Assembly: GCA_948468385.1 (NCBI GenBank)
Contig: CAOKHZ010000004.1
Location: 110,188 to 174,187 of the forward strand
Direction: 5' to 3'
Source: an uncultured Faecalicatena sp.
GTDB lineage: Bacteria > Bacillota > Clostridia > Lachnospirales > Lachnospiraceae
DNA: 64,000 nucleotides
In this document: positions 53,460-62,210 of the stretch, in pieces
Position numbering within the stretch: position 1 is the stretch's first letter
How the letters are laid out: every line of letters starts with the position of its first letter
Program-made: the position numbers and the translations under genes
The notes under the pieces: model-generated
What the model was told of the DNA's origin: nothing
Database searches by the model: none
Seen by the model: the letters and a program-made list of their open reading frames with translations, nothing else

Positions 53460-54752
53460 TCACTTCAACAGCGCGTCCACCTGCGCTTGTATGTCCTTCG
53501 CCGCTTCTTCCGCGGTAGCCTCCCCGGAGAACACCACGTCCATGCCGGAATTCAAAATCGTACTCACTTCGGAAAAGTTTTCCGTTACATGATAAGGAAT
53601 TCCGATGTCAAGAGAGGCCTTGATGGCCTCTTCCAAGCCGTCCTGCTCCGACATCGCCTCATAATAATAATCACGGACGGATTCTCTGGATGGCAATGCA
53701 CGGCCATTTTCCGCCAGAATCTGCTGCGCCGCCGGCCCCGTCAAGCTCTGCAATGCCAGATACGCCTCCTTTGGATGCTTAGTCGTATTGCTTACCGCTA
53801 GTCCAGAACCATTAATCGTCGTCACATGCTGCCGTGCCGCCGGAACAATCGTATAACCGACATTGAAATCACAATAGTTGATTACATTGGAAACACACCA
53901 CGGCCCGTCAATCAACATTCCGATGTTTCCTGCCTCAAACTGCTCCCAGTTCCAAACCGTGTTGGCCGTATCCGCAATCTTCGGCGCATATCCCTGCACG
54001 TTAATCAGGTCCGCCAGTGTCTGCAACGCATCCGTCGTTTCTTTATCGGTAATTTCAAATGTTCCATTCTCATCAATAATCTCCCCGCCCAATGATAAAA
54101 CCTGCGGAATATAATAATCACAGCTGGAACAGAACACGGTTCCATAATTTCCGTCAACAGATAATTTTTGGCAGATTTCCAGGAATTCCTCCCAGTCCGT
54201 CTCTTCATCCGGATATTCTACCTTATACTTGTCAAAAAGGTCTTTGTTGTAATACATGACATACGGACCAAAGTCGTAAGGGAATGCATACACCTCGTCG
54301 TCAAAGGTAAAGCAGTCCAGGATTCCCGAATAGAAATCCTCCATGTTCACATTTTCATCATCCTTGATGTATTCTCCTAGCGGAAGCATGGAATTTTTGT
54401 AATCCGATGCCCTTGAAAAATGCATATACATCAAATCCGGCGCACTGCCGCTTGCCAACTCAACCGGAAGCTTCGTCCAATAGCTCGTCCAATCCGTGTT
54501 CTCTATCGTAATCTTAATATTCGGATATTCCTTCGTCACATTGTCGGCAAGCTGCTGCCAGATTGCCGCTTCCGCCTCGCTCTCGCACTTGTTTAACCAA
54601 CGCAGCTCCACGATTTCTTCTCCACCGTCCGTCTGCGTCCCGTCCATACCATTCCCGTCCGTCTTTGCGTCATCACCCGAACCGCCGCATGCCGCCAATG
54701 ACAGTGTCATCAGCATCGCCATTAAAAAGGCTGCCACTTTTCTTTTTTTCAT
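53460..54752 (-). CDS. extracellular sugar-binding lipoprotein (family 1)
   Basis: 430 residues from the ATG at 54750-54752 (GGAGGAAG upstream; the frame is open to 54788). Signal peptide with lipobox SLAAC (Cys22), then a short linker and a MalE-type binding fold: ELRWLNKCESEAEAAIWQQL, VYAFPYDFGPYVMYYNKDLF and AFPYDFG hinge, and GNIGMLIDGPWCVSNV. It is the first gene of the LacI-controlled operon. Two operator-like palindromes lie at its promoter. The substrate should be a mono- or oligosaccharide degraded by the downstream enzymes. Confidence 0.94.
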   Translation of the reverse strand: MKKRKVAAFLMAMLMTLSLAACGGSGDDAKTDGNGMDGTQTDGGEEIVELRWLNKCESEAEAAIWQQLADNVTKEYPNIKITIENTDWTSYWTKLPVELASGSAPDLMYMHFSRASDYKNSMLPLGEYIKDDENVNMEDFYSGILDCFTFDDEVYAFPYDFGPYVMYYNKDLFDKYKVEYPDEETDWEEFLEICQKLSVDGNYGTVFCSSCDYYIPQVLSLGGEIIDENGTFEITDKETTDALQTLADLINVQGYAPKIADTANTVWNWEQFEAGNIGMLIDGPWCVSNVINYCDFNVGYTIVPAARQHVTTINGSGLAVSNTTKHPKEAYLALQSLTGPAAQQILAENGRALPSRESVRDYYYEAMSEQDGLEEAIKASLDIGIPYHVTENFSEVSTILNSGMDVVFSGEATAEEAAKDIQAQVDALLK

Positions 54753-54871
54753 CTTTCTTCCTCCATACTTTCTGCCGCTTTCTTCCATTCTTTTTCCTGC
54801 TATCGGAGAAGTCGGCCTTTCTTTAGAAGCATAATCCTATGCTCCTGTCTCCTACGTTCCATCCACCTCTG

Positions 54872-54891
54872 TATGTCAACCGGTTGTCATA
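54872..54891. promoter_or_regulatory. LacI-type operator O1
   Basis: TATGTCAACCGGTTGTCATA, a near-perfect palindrome centred on CCGG. It lies about 120 bp upstream of the binding-protein start, just downstream of the predicted transcript start. Confidence 0.8.
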
Positions 54892-54904
54892 TCGTGGTAC
54901 ATCT

Positions 54905-54945
54905 ATCATATCAATCTTTTTATTTTATGTCAACCGGTTTTCATA
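54905..54945 (-). promoter_or_regulatory. promoter of the LacI-controlled operon with operator O2
   Basis: Minus-strand TTGACA (54929-54934), 18 bp, TATGAT (54905-54910). The -35 lies inside the operator TATGTCAACCGGTTTTCATA (54926-54945), so a bound repressor would block RNA polymerase. Confidence 0.75.
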
Positions 54946-55056
54946 TTGCATTTTGAACAAATATATTTTTCATTTTTTGTCTCATTTTAACATATTTTCT
55001 GTCTTTTTCTAATTTCATCTTGACAAACAATATTTTTTCTGTCATCATTTACTTTG

Positions 55057-55098
55057 TATGTGAAAACGGTTGACATCCTATTTCATGTCCATTATAAT
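55057..55098 (+). promoter_or_regulatory. consensus promoter of the LacI gene with operator O3
   Basis: TTGACA (55070-55075), 17 bp, TATAAT (55093-55098). The -35 overlaps an operator-like site TATGTGAAAACGGTTGACAT (55057-55076), which fits autoregulation. The AT-rich 54946-55056 stretch shows no gene. Confidence 0.8.
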
Positions 55099-55180
55099 GA
55101 TAAATAGAAATACGCCCTATCCGGCAGTGATCCGTTTTCCTCATTGCCCATGGGACAAAAAACAACGCGAGGTTTTCATC

Positions 55181-56164
55181 ATGCCAAATATTAAAGATGT
55201 TGCTGCTCTTGCCAATGTTTCCGTCACGACCGTTTCCCGCGTCTTAAACAAGCGCGGATATATTTCCCAGGAAACATACAAAAAAGTATATGACGCCATG
55301 AAGCAGCTTGATTATCAGCCAAACCAACTTGCACGTAATTTGTATAGCCAGCGAACTTATTTTATCGGCCTTCTCGTCCCGGACATCTCACATCCCTTTT
55401 TCGCGGAGATGGCCCATCGGATTGAGACGCTCCTCTTTGACCATGGCTACAAGGTTATTCTTTGTAATACGCAAAAAAATGATACCCGCGAGCAAAATTA
55501 TCTAAACATGCTCCGTCAAAACAAAGTGGACGGTGCCATTGTCGGCACCCATATGCTCGAGGTTTCCGATTATGAAAAACTCACCCTGCCCGTTGTCGGC
55601 ATGGACGTGTTTCTCGGCGACTCGATTCCCACGGTTTGCGCCAACCATATCCGCGGCGGCAAGCTAGCCGCAAAGCCGTTTATAGAGGGCGGCGCGCACA
55701 CCGTTTTGCAAATAAAAGGGAATCATGATATCAAATGCCCGGCCTGGACAAGGCATTCCGTATTTGTTTCGGAATTACATGAACATAACATTCGTTGCAT
55801 TGATTACGAACTCAAAGAAGAAGAATTTATTCGCTCCGAATACTATGGCATCATCCAGAAACTGGTTGAACAGCATCCAGAAGTTGACGGATTTTTTTCA
55901 ACCGACACAGTCGCCATGAATGCCTTGAAATATTTTTTGGAACAAGGAAAACGAATCCCACAGGATGTGATGATTGTCGGTTATGACGGCATTGATGCCG
56001 CCAAGACCTCCTATCCGTCCCTTTCCTACGTGGAACAGCCATTTGACAAGCTGGCAGAAGTAATCGTGGATACCCTGCTTAGAAAAATAAATGGCGAAAG
56101 CCTCACGGAAAATATTACTGTGGAGGACATACGCTTTGTCAAGGGAAATTCCACCCACAATTAA
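55181..56164 (+). CDS. LacI-family transcriptional repressor
   Basis: 327 residues from the ATG at 55181 (GAGG upstream; the frame is open from 55070, inside the promoter). The N-terminus NIKDVAALANVSVTTVSRVL is the LacI helix-turn-helix, followed by the hinge helix YQPNQLARNL. The ligand-binding periplasmic-binding-type domain contains FIGLLVPDISHPFFAEMAHR and VDGFFSTDTVAMNALKYFLE. It is divergent from the sugar importer and glycyl radical enzyme operon, and three matching operators lie in the shared 428-bp gap. It should repress both itself and the operon until a sugar inducer is present. Confidence 0.95.
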   Translation: MPNIKDVAALANVSVTTVSRVLNKRGYISQETYKKVYDAMKQLDYQPNQLARNLYSQRTYFIGLLVPDISHPFFAEMAHRIETLLFDHGYKVILCNTQKNDTREQNYLNMLRQNKVDGAIVGTHMLEVSDYEKLTLPVVGMDVFLGDSIPTVCANHIRGGKLAAKPFIEGGAHTVLQIKGNHDIKCPAWTRHSVFVSELHEHNIRCIDYELKEEEFIRSEYYGIIQKLVEQHPEVDGFFSTDTVAMNALKYFLEQGKRIPQDVMIVGYDGIDAAKTSYPSLSYVEQPFDKLAEVIVDTLLRKINGESLTENITVEDIRFVKGNSTHN

Positions 56165-56190
56165 TCTTTTGTTCCAATTCACGCCGCCTT

Positions 56191-56436
56191 ACGGCAGGGT
56201 GGATTGGAACTGCCCTTGATAAGAAGCAAGCTCTATTCTATGCATTGGGGCAGGCTCCGCTGGGCATCGGCATCCTACTGTGCTCGCCCATCTGCAAGAA
56301 ATTCGGCAAGCGCAATGCTCTTTTGGGTGGCATGATCGTGGCCACGCTCGGCGTAATCTTGTGTCTGGCAAATCCCAGAAACATGGTCATCGTGCTGACC
56401 GGCCAGGTCATCCGCACCGTAGGATTTATAGAAAGC
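56191..56436 (+). pseudogene. fragment of a GPH-family sugar:cation symporter
   Basis: About 80 codons in frame, TALDKKQALFYALGQAPLGI followed by GILLCSPICKKFGKRNALLG and LTGQVIRTVGFI. This resembles an internal piece of glycoside-pentoside-hexuronide symporters (MelB/XynB-like), which normally have about 450 residues. There is no start codon with a ribosome binding site and nothing recognisable on either side; after RTVGFI the match ends. It starts 26 bp after the LacI stop. I read it as a deletion remnant. Confidence 0.65.
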
Positions 56437-56463
56437 TTTTCATCCATGCCATGGAAAATCAAA

Positions 56464-56513
56464 ATATCCTGCAGACCACAAGAAGCCATCGTCGTCTGCA
56501 GGATATAATTTTT
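56464..56513. terminator. bidirectional terminator
   Basis: Perfect 13-bp inverted repeat ATATCCTGCAGAC/GTCTGCAGGATAT (56464-56476 with 56494-56506), followed by AATTTTT on the plus strand and TTTTGATTTT on the minus strand. It ends the GH78 fragment, whose stop is at 56518. Confidence 0.8.
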
Positions 56514-56517
56514 ATCC

Positions 56518-57807
56518 TTAAAACCGATATGTCCCGGCCTCCGCCTCCGTGGCGGTGCCGTCAATGATAATCGTCGCCGTCGTATTTTCCGGCACCACGA
56601 TTTCATAATGGAAACTGCCGTCTTCCTTCGTCCAACTCACCCTCACTTCCCCGTAAATGCTGTTATAGCCGCCTTTTGCATAGGTCAAGGTTCCTCCCGG
56701 AATCGGCGCGATCGTAAAGTGACGTTCTGCGTCCACCTTGATTCCCAATATCGTGTCATACATCCACTCACACACCGCGCCCGGCGAATAGTGGTTACGG
56801 CTGGCATTTCCTTCCCAGTCCTCCCAGACCGTGGTCGCCCCCGCGTTTACCTCGGAAAGCCAGCTCGGAGCCGTCTCGTTTTCCAGCATTTTGTACGCCA
56901 GGTCCACACGTCCGTTTTCTGTCAGCATTTTCAGCACGAACGGCGTGGACAAAAATCCGGTTCCGATACAAAATCCCCGGTTTTCAACCGCCGCGAACAA
57001 CCTCTTAGCCACCGCCTGCCTTTGTTCCTCCGGTACGCAGCCAAGTGCCAACGGCCGAACCAGTTTGGCCTGACGGTCGGTGTCCGGAACCTGCTTCAAG
57101 AAATTATTTGCATAGGCTTTCTTAGACCCTTTTGCATATTCCGCAAATAGTCTTTCGTCCTCTTCTTTACCCAGGACTCTGGCAATCTCGGCCATCGTCT
57201 CCATGGTCAGGTGGAAATATGCCGTCGCCTCCTCGACGCGCGTAAACTTCCCTGCGGACGAAGCATCAATCTTTTCCTTAAATTCTTCTGGTTCCAGCCA
57301 TTCCCCAAGATGAAAGCCCTTTTCATAAACATACTTATTATACGGGTCGGCCTTTGCCGCCTTTTTATCCTTGTGACCCGTCAGGGTAATGACATGTTTC
57401 GCGTACTTTTCCATCATCGGGTAGTAATCCCTTAAAATCTGTTCGTCCCCGTATTTCAGATAATACCGATACGGAACCAGGTAAATGACGTCGGCCCAAC
57501 CCACGGACGCACCCGTCGTGTTGTACATCGTCGCGCCTCTGCTAAACGGCATGACGGCTGGTATCATTCCCTTCTTATCCTGCGCGTCCTCCACGTCATG
57601 AAGCCATTTTCGAAAGAAAGAAGCCGTGTTCATCATATAGGATCCCGCGTTGAAGAACACCTGCGCGTCTCCCGTCCATCCAAGGCGCTCCCTGGTCGGG
57701 CAATCCGTCGGCACGTCCAGATAATTTCCCTTCATGCTCCATACCGTGTTCTTATAAAACTGGTTTACCTTTTCATTGGAACAAGAAAACGTCCCGATTT
57801 TTTTCAA
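56518..57807 (-). pseudogene. alpha-L-rhamnosidase GH78, N-terminally truncated
   Basis: 429 codons from a TTG at 57805-57807, without a convincing ribosome binding site. The catalytic barrel is complete: VPTDCPTRERLGWTGDAQVF with Asp35, Glu40 and Asp47 (numbering of this fragment), ATTVWEDWEGNASRNHYSPG and the C-terminal beta domain. The roughly 400-450 N-terminal residues of other GH78 proteins (compare 31094-33814) are missing. The truncation point abuts the promoter of the divergent TetR gene. Probably a deletion product, although a shortened product cannot be excluded. Confidence 0.78.
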
Positions 57808-57825
57808 GCTTCAAATTATTCGTAC

Positions 57826-57854
57826 TTGTTTTTTAAGTGTACATTTTGTATACT
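57826..57854 (+). promoter_or_regulatory. TetR gene promoter with overlapping operator
   Basis: TTGTTT (57826-57831), 17 bp, TATACT (57849-57854). A palindrome AGTGTACA-TTT-TGTATACT (57836-57854, 7 of 8 pairs) covers the -10, as expected for an autorepressor. Confidence 0.65.
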
Positions 57855-57901
57855 AAAAACACAAATATGAGCAAATCATATTCCAGAAGGGAGTCAAAAC
57901 A

Positions 57902-58501
57902 ATGAATAAAAGCTTAAGTCCGCAATATATCCGCACCCACAAGGCCATCTGCCAGGCTCTGGTTCAATTACTCAAAGACAAGGCATTTGAGCGGATTACG
58001 GTACAAGACATCTTAGATGCCACCCCGGTCACGAGAACCACCTTTTACAAACATTTTCATGACAAGTACGAGGTGGCGGAGTACATGCAGGAACAGTATA
58101 TCAAACAAGTTTATGAATTGACGGACACGCTCGGAGCCTCCGACATCACCGAATACTCCCGCTTGTCCACGGAACGATTCAAGCACTACGTGGAACAAGT
58201 GCGCGCACTGTGCCAAATCCGCACCGAACGCGTTGATTTGCACAAGGCCATTTCCTCATTTTATAAAAAGGCCTATTATGAGAAAACGGCCACGCATCCC
58301 GACGAGATGGTGGCCGACATCTATGCAAACGCCATGGCGACGTTCCAACTGCAATCCGTCATGCAGGATTTGGAAAAAGTGGACACCCGCACACTTTACA
58401 ATACCGTCATGATTGACGTTTGCTTGTTATTGCTGTCCTTGGAAAATGACAAGGATGTAAAAAAACTGCTGTTTGACAAGGTAAATCACTTATGCCCGTA
58501 A
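57902..58501 (+). CDS. TetR/AcrR-family regulator
   Basis: 199 residues; ATG follows AGAAGGGAG. The helix-turn-helix reads RITVQDILDATPVTRTTFYK followed by HFHDKYEVAEYMQEQ. It is a paralogue of the TetR at 27734-28339, sharing the TFYKHF.DKYE.AE core. It is divergent from the truncated GH78 gene, whose regulator it probably was. It converges with the GH43 gene at 58602. A palindrome overlapping its own -10 suggests autoregulation. Confidence 0.92.
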   Translation: MNKSLSPQYIRTHKAICQALVQLLKDKAFERITVQDILDATPVTRTTFYKHFHDKYEVAEYMQEQYIKQVYELTDTLGASDITEYSRLSTERFKHYVEQVRALCQIRTERVDLHKAISSFYKKAYYEKTATHPDEMVADIYANAMATFQLQSVMQDLEKVDTRTLYNTVMIDVCLLLLSLENDKDVKKLLFDKVNHLCP

Positions 58502-58601
58502 AAATGTACATTTTTCCTTCCCGCTGATAGTTAACGACTTCAATCCAACGCAAACTTCATGAAATCCAATTTGCCACGTCTTTCAAACTGAACAGTAACC
58601 A

Positions 58602-59684
58602 TCATTTCAACTTCTCAATGCTCCATTCACTCCGCCAACGAATGACGGGCTTATCCCCCTCCCATTCGATTGGCAGCCATACATAACGAGATTTGAACGT
58701 ATTTTCCCCGTGCTTCTGCTCCACACCGGGCAACGGATGCGCCTTTTTCGGGCTCATGTCCGGCTTGTAATCCTTAAAATGCCGTTCCATGCCAGAAAGA
58801 ATCTGCTTTGACATTTTCGGCACCCACCATCCGGGCATCCAGCGATCCGCGCAGGCGATGTACTTGTCCGTTCCGGGAAGCCGAAGCACGCTGGTAATCT
58901 GTGAGCTAAACGTGGTGTTTGTCTCGTCATCGATACACGGGTCACCCAAATCCACATACTCCCCATGATAATCCTCAAACATGCACACCTTGCTCGCGTT
59001 CGGATAATACCCGCTCGTTCCCGAGGTAAACAAATATTTCTTGCCATTCCGTTCGAAAAACGTGGGAGCCTCACGGGTATATGGCGGCAGCAATCCATCA
59101 TAATGAACCGAATATTCCCCTGTCGTTTCCGTGTAGTCCTCTGTCAACGTGGCGCAAACCAATTGAAAATGCGGCCGTTCAAAGAAAATATACGCCTGCT
59201 TCGTTTTTTCATCCACATGCAAAGCAAAATCACCGGAGTCCATTTCCAACGGTTTATATATTTTATGCACGAAGGTATATGGTCCTTCAAATTTGTCCGC
59301 CGTCATGACGGACATGAACTGACTGACCTCGCCCGCCATGATTTTTAGCCAGGCCACATATTTTTTTGTCTTTTCACAATAAATGATGTGTGGACGATCC
59401 ATGCAATAAGTCGGGTGCAACGGATTTTGCAAATCCTCCGGCGCGGGCGGAATGATAAGTCCCTTATCCTCCCAATTATACAAATCCGACGACGTGTATA
59501 AGCGCACGCCCCAGTGCCAAATGGTTGCGCCCTTTTTGGTACGCTCCTTGTTTTCCCCATACCAATAATATTGTTTTTCCGCCTCATTATAAAACACCGA
59601 AAACCCATGCGCCTGAATCGGTTCTCTCTTGGTATCCAGCCAGACCTTGCCCGGTCGGATACTGTTGTATCGTTCTTCCATCAT
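58602..59684 (-). CDS. GH43-type glycosidase, subfamily 24-like
   Basis: 360 residues, no signal peptide. The start RPGKVWLDTKREPIQAHGFS followed by YYWYGENKE matches the exo-galactanase-like branch of GH43, which attacks beta-1,3-galactan side chains. Other blades show CMDRPHIIYCEKTKKYVAW, KPLEMDSGDFALHVDEKTK and REAPTFFERNGKKYLFTSGT, where Asp and Glu occupy the usual catalytic positions. ATG follows AAAGGAGGAGG. A structured leader of about 180 nt precedes it. With the binding protein at 60001 it suggests use of galactan or arabinogalactan pieces; inferred. Confidence 0.88.
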   Translation of the reverse strand: MMEERYNSIRPGKVWLDTKREPIQAHGFSVFYNEAEKQYYWYGENKERTKKGATIWHWGVRLYTSSDLYNWEDKGLIIPPAPEDLQNPLHPTYCMDRPHIIYCEKTKKYVAWLKIMAGEVSQFMSVMTADKFEGPYTFVHKIYKPLEMDSGDFALHVDEKTKQAYIFFERPHFQLVCATLTEDYTETTGEYSVHYDGLLPPYTREAPTFFERNGKKYLFTSGTSGYYPNASKVCMFEDYHGEYVDLGDPCIDDETNTTFSSQITSVLRLPGTDKYIACADRWMPGWWVPKMSKQILSGMERHFKDYKPDMSPKKAHPLPGVEQKHGENTFKSRYVWLPIEWEGDKPVIRWRSEWSIEKLK

Positions 59685-59712
59685 TGCCTCCTCCTTTAAG
59701 GTTCGCTTTTAT

Positions 59713-59884
59713 TCCCGCGAGCAACGAGCCAAAGTCATGCCCCAGGGCACCTTCTCTTGCCGCAAACGGCAATTCACCTTGTACTTGCATGACCTTGGCG
59801 TTGCTAAGCACCTATGACGCTTGTTTAGCAAGTGTAGACCTGCCGCAAGGGTGCAACGCCCATAGCTTGCTGTGGGGTATTGCA
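59713..59884. other. structured intergenic element upstream of GH43
   Basis: About 170 bp rich in paired segments: TTGCCG-CAAA-CGGCAA (59758-59773), GGCGTTGC/GCAACGCC (59797-59804 with 59853-59860) enclosing GCTAA/TTAGC, and GTGCAA/TTGCAC near the right end. No convincing gene. It could be the GH43 5' leader, a small RNA or a dispersed repeat. Together with the terminator to its right it fills the 316-bp gap 59685-60000. Confidence 0.45.
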
Positions 59885-59889
59885 CTTTT

Positions 59890-59940
59890 GAAAAGGCGGC
59901 GAGTCTGATACGAATCCTCGACGCCTTTTCATTCTTTTTA
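59890..59940. terminator. intrinsic terminator after the binding-protein gene
   Basis: 14-bp stem with one mismatch, GAAAAGGCGGCGAG with CTCGACGCCTTTTC (59890-59903 with 59917-59930), T-rich sequence following on the plus strand. On the minus strand it lies 71 bp after the stop of the gene at 60001. Confidence 0.65.
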
Positions 59941-60000
59941 TTTCAGCCGTCTCAAGGATATGTTTTTCACTTATCGCTTTCTCACCGGCCGAATGCCACC

Positions 60001-61998
60001 CTACTCTTCTGTTTTTCTATTCGTACTTGCCAAATCCACATATTTCTGCAACATCTCAACCGCCGTATCCGTATCAATGTTATCCAGACCTTTTACATAA
60101 TCCTCCCAACTCATCGTGCCTTTAATGACATTTGGTACGTTCTGTGCCTGATAATCGATGCCTGCCGTATTAATCTTACTGTATTGTTCCGTTTCTTCTG
60201 TATTTAATAAGCTCGTATAGTCCAACACGTTTCCGGTATTCAAAAATTTTGTCCACTGTTCCATCGCATTTTCATACACCTTCGTGTTACCCTTGTCGAA
60301 TCTATACCCTTCGGCATGCCCGCTCAAATTAATGCCCGTATCCATTCTATGTCCTCGCAATGCTCCCGTAACGGTGTCCGAGTCACTAAAGGCTGTTACG
60401 ATTACCAGCTTGCCATCTTCATCAGTGGATTCCGTATATGCCGCCTTAATATCATGCGCTGCATACAAATCCGGATTCAATTCTACCGCCCCATACTGCT
60501 CCTCATTCAATCCGATACGAATCGTTCTTGCGCCCAAATCCGTGTAGGTCCAATCCAAATAGGTAAACAATGCCGCCAAATCCTTGTCTTCCGCCTTTTT
60601 TGTGATACCCGTTGCCGTACCCTTTCTAGCACCTTGATACAAAGCATCCGGTTCTCTGTACATCTGGTCTTTTGTTCCATACATGTCATTGATTGGAAGC
60701 GCGCATCCCACCACGAACGCGTCCTCCTGGTCAGACGCATCCTGGCAGGAAACCCGAATCGCCGTTCCCAGCGTGCTGACCAGTCCGCACCACATGCCTA
60801 CCTTGCCCTGGTTCACGCCCGTCGCGTCAATGGAGAAGAATATGTCACTGGCACGGGTATTGAAGTTTGGATCCAGCCAACCGTTCTCATACCACACCTG
60901 CATACACTCCAAATAGGTTTTGAAATTTTCAGAACCGCCGTCATAGGATACCTCTCCGTCCTTGACGTAATAGCTGCCGGTACCGCCGCCAAACGAAGAC
61001 GTGATATCTCCCATCTGGCCAAATCCATAATATGGAAGCGACATACCGTATGCGCTGCTGTCATTTGCCCAGCCCCTCTCGTCAATCGCCTTGTCAAATG
61101 CTTCGAGCATCCACTCCCAGTCACTGATGGTAATCGGATCCGTCGTTCCACTCGGGAAAATGACATTGTCCATATAATCCGTTTCCGGATTCGTGCCATA
61201 CTCCGCATGAAAGGAAGTCACCTCGTTCTTCTTCCATCCCTCTAAGTCGTCCTCATCAAGCGCCATGGCAAGCGGGGTGACCGCCGGATGTCCGTTCTCT
61301 TTCACATAGTCGCTGTCCCAGTCCCACACATACTCGGTAGGTTCTGCATATTTCACAATCCAGTCACGCCGGTAGCACATCCCCTCCCACGGATCCTGCA
61401 CGCCGTCCATAAAGGAGTAAATTGCATAGTAATGCGGATTTCCATCCTCGCCCGCCACCTGCACCAATGGCTTCAATTCTGGATTTGCATCCAGGAACGC
61501 CACGTAGTTCGGCATGTATTTTTCCACATATTCCGTGATGTCCATCAAAATGCCATTCTCATACATTGCTTGTGGACTTTCAGAGGAATATGCCATGTCG
61601 ATAATTTCCGGATACTCGCCGGTTCCAATCATCGTGTTAAAATTTTCCCCTTCCGAACCGGTAATCGGCACCAAATACGAAAATGTAAGCTTTCTTCCAT
61701 TTTCAACCGTGCCAATCCCCCCGTCCTTTACGTTCCAATACTGTTGGTTGATATACTGTACGACTGGGTTTTCCTCATAATTCTCATAATATTCCCCGTT
61801 GCTGTCCGTCTGTGTAATCCACCAGGTAAACTCCGCGTTTTTTCCGGCAAACTCATCATCGCCAACTGCTCCCGCGTCCCCCAAGCCACCATCATCGCCG
61901 TCAGCATTTCCCTTGCCGCCGCACCCGGCAACCAATGTCATGGCCATCGCCGCCATCAACCCCACGGATAAAATCCGCTTTACTAATTTGTTTTTCAT
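60001..61998 (-). CDS. LplA-type solute-binding lipoprotein without adjacent permeases
   Basis: 665 residues with the lipobox LVAGC (Cys26) and an acidic glycine-rich linker. It is a paralogue of the binding protein at 4789-6546, sharing WMLEAFDKA-like, SFGGGTGSYYVKDG and EYPEIIDMAYSSESPQAMYE segments. It is larger than the paralogue by 80 residues through insertions. No permease genes follow; instead a terminator and then GH43. It may feed permeases encoded elsewhere or those at 2904-4772. Divergent from an AraC gene that probably controls it. ATG follows AGGAGGAAG. Confidence 0.92.
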   Translation of the reverse strand: MKNKLVKRILSVGLMAAMAMTLVAGCGGKGNADGDDGGLGDAGAVGDDEFAGKNAEFTWWITQTDSNGEYYENYEENPVVQYINQQYWNVKDGGIGTVENGRKLTFSYLVPITGSEGENFNTMIGTGEYPEIIDMAYSSESPQAMYENGILMDITEYVEKYMPNYVAFLDANPELKPLVQVAGEDGNPHYYAIYSFMDGVQDPWEGMCYRRDWIVKYAEPTEYVWDWDSDYVKENGHPAVTPLAMALDEDDLEGWKKNEVTSFHAEYGTNPETDYMDNVIFPSGTTDPITISDWEWMLEAFDKAIDERGWANDSSAYGMSLPYYGFGQMGDITSSFGGGTGSYYVKDGEVSYDGGSENFKTYLECMQVWYENGWLDPNFNTRASDIFFSIDATGVNQGKVGMWCGLVSTLGTAIRVSCQDASDQEDAFVVGCALPINDMYGTKDQMYREPDALYQGARKGTATGITKKAEDKDLAALFTYLDWTYTDLGARTIRIGLNEEQYGAVELNPDLYAAHDIKAAYTESTDEDGKLVIVTAFSDSDTVTGALRGHRMDTGINLSGHAEGYRFDKGNTKVYENAMEQWTKFLNTGNVLDYTSLLNTEETEQYSKINTAGIDYQAQNVPNVIKGTMSWEDYVKGLDNIDTDTAVEMLQKYVDLASTNRKTEE

Positions 61999-62060
61999 AA
62001 ATAATCTTCCTCCTTACCATGAGCACTTAACGAGGTTTCACACGAGTTTCGTGCGAATGT

Positions 62061-62107
62061 ACTCCGCGCACCTTGACAAGATGCATCGAGTCTTAGTCGC
62101 GCGGAGT
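62061..62107 (-). promoter_or_regulatory. inverted repeat in the leader of the LplA-type gene
   Basis: ACTCCGCGC/GCGCGGAGT (62061-62069 with 62099-62107) enclosing the palindrome GATGCATC. A second small stem CACGA/TCGTG (62041-62053) lies closer to the start codon. Either an operator or a structured leader. Confidence 0.45.
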
Positions 62108-62141
62108 TTCCTCTGTCTTTGCAACTTTATCTTGATTTTAC

Positions 62142-62170
62142 TTGATTTTGCCTGGAATGTCATTTACAAT
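62142..62170 (+). promoter_or_regulatory. promoter of the AraC gene
   Basis: TTGATT (62142-62147), 17 bp, TACAAT (62165-62170), about 40 nt before the ATG at 62211. Confidence 0.6.
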
Positions 62171-62210
62171 AGAAGTCATGAAATTCGCATTTTCGGACAC
62201 GGAGGAAGCT

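Noticed and set aside
55070-55180. Longer N-terminus for the LacI protein
   Set aside because: The upstream start lies inside the -35 of a consensus promoter; the internal ATG at 55181 has a ribosome binding site and matches the family start.
59587-59811. Small minus-strand gene in the gap before GH43
   Set aside because: The frame overlaps the N-terminus of GH43 out of phase, has no ribosome binding site, and the region is better explained by its inverted repeats.
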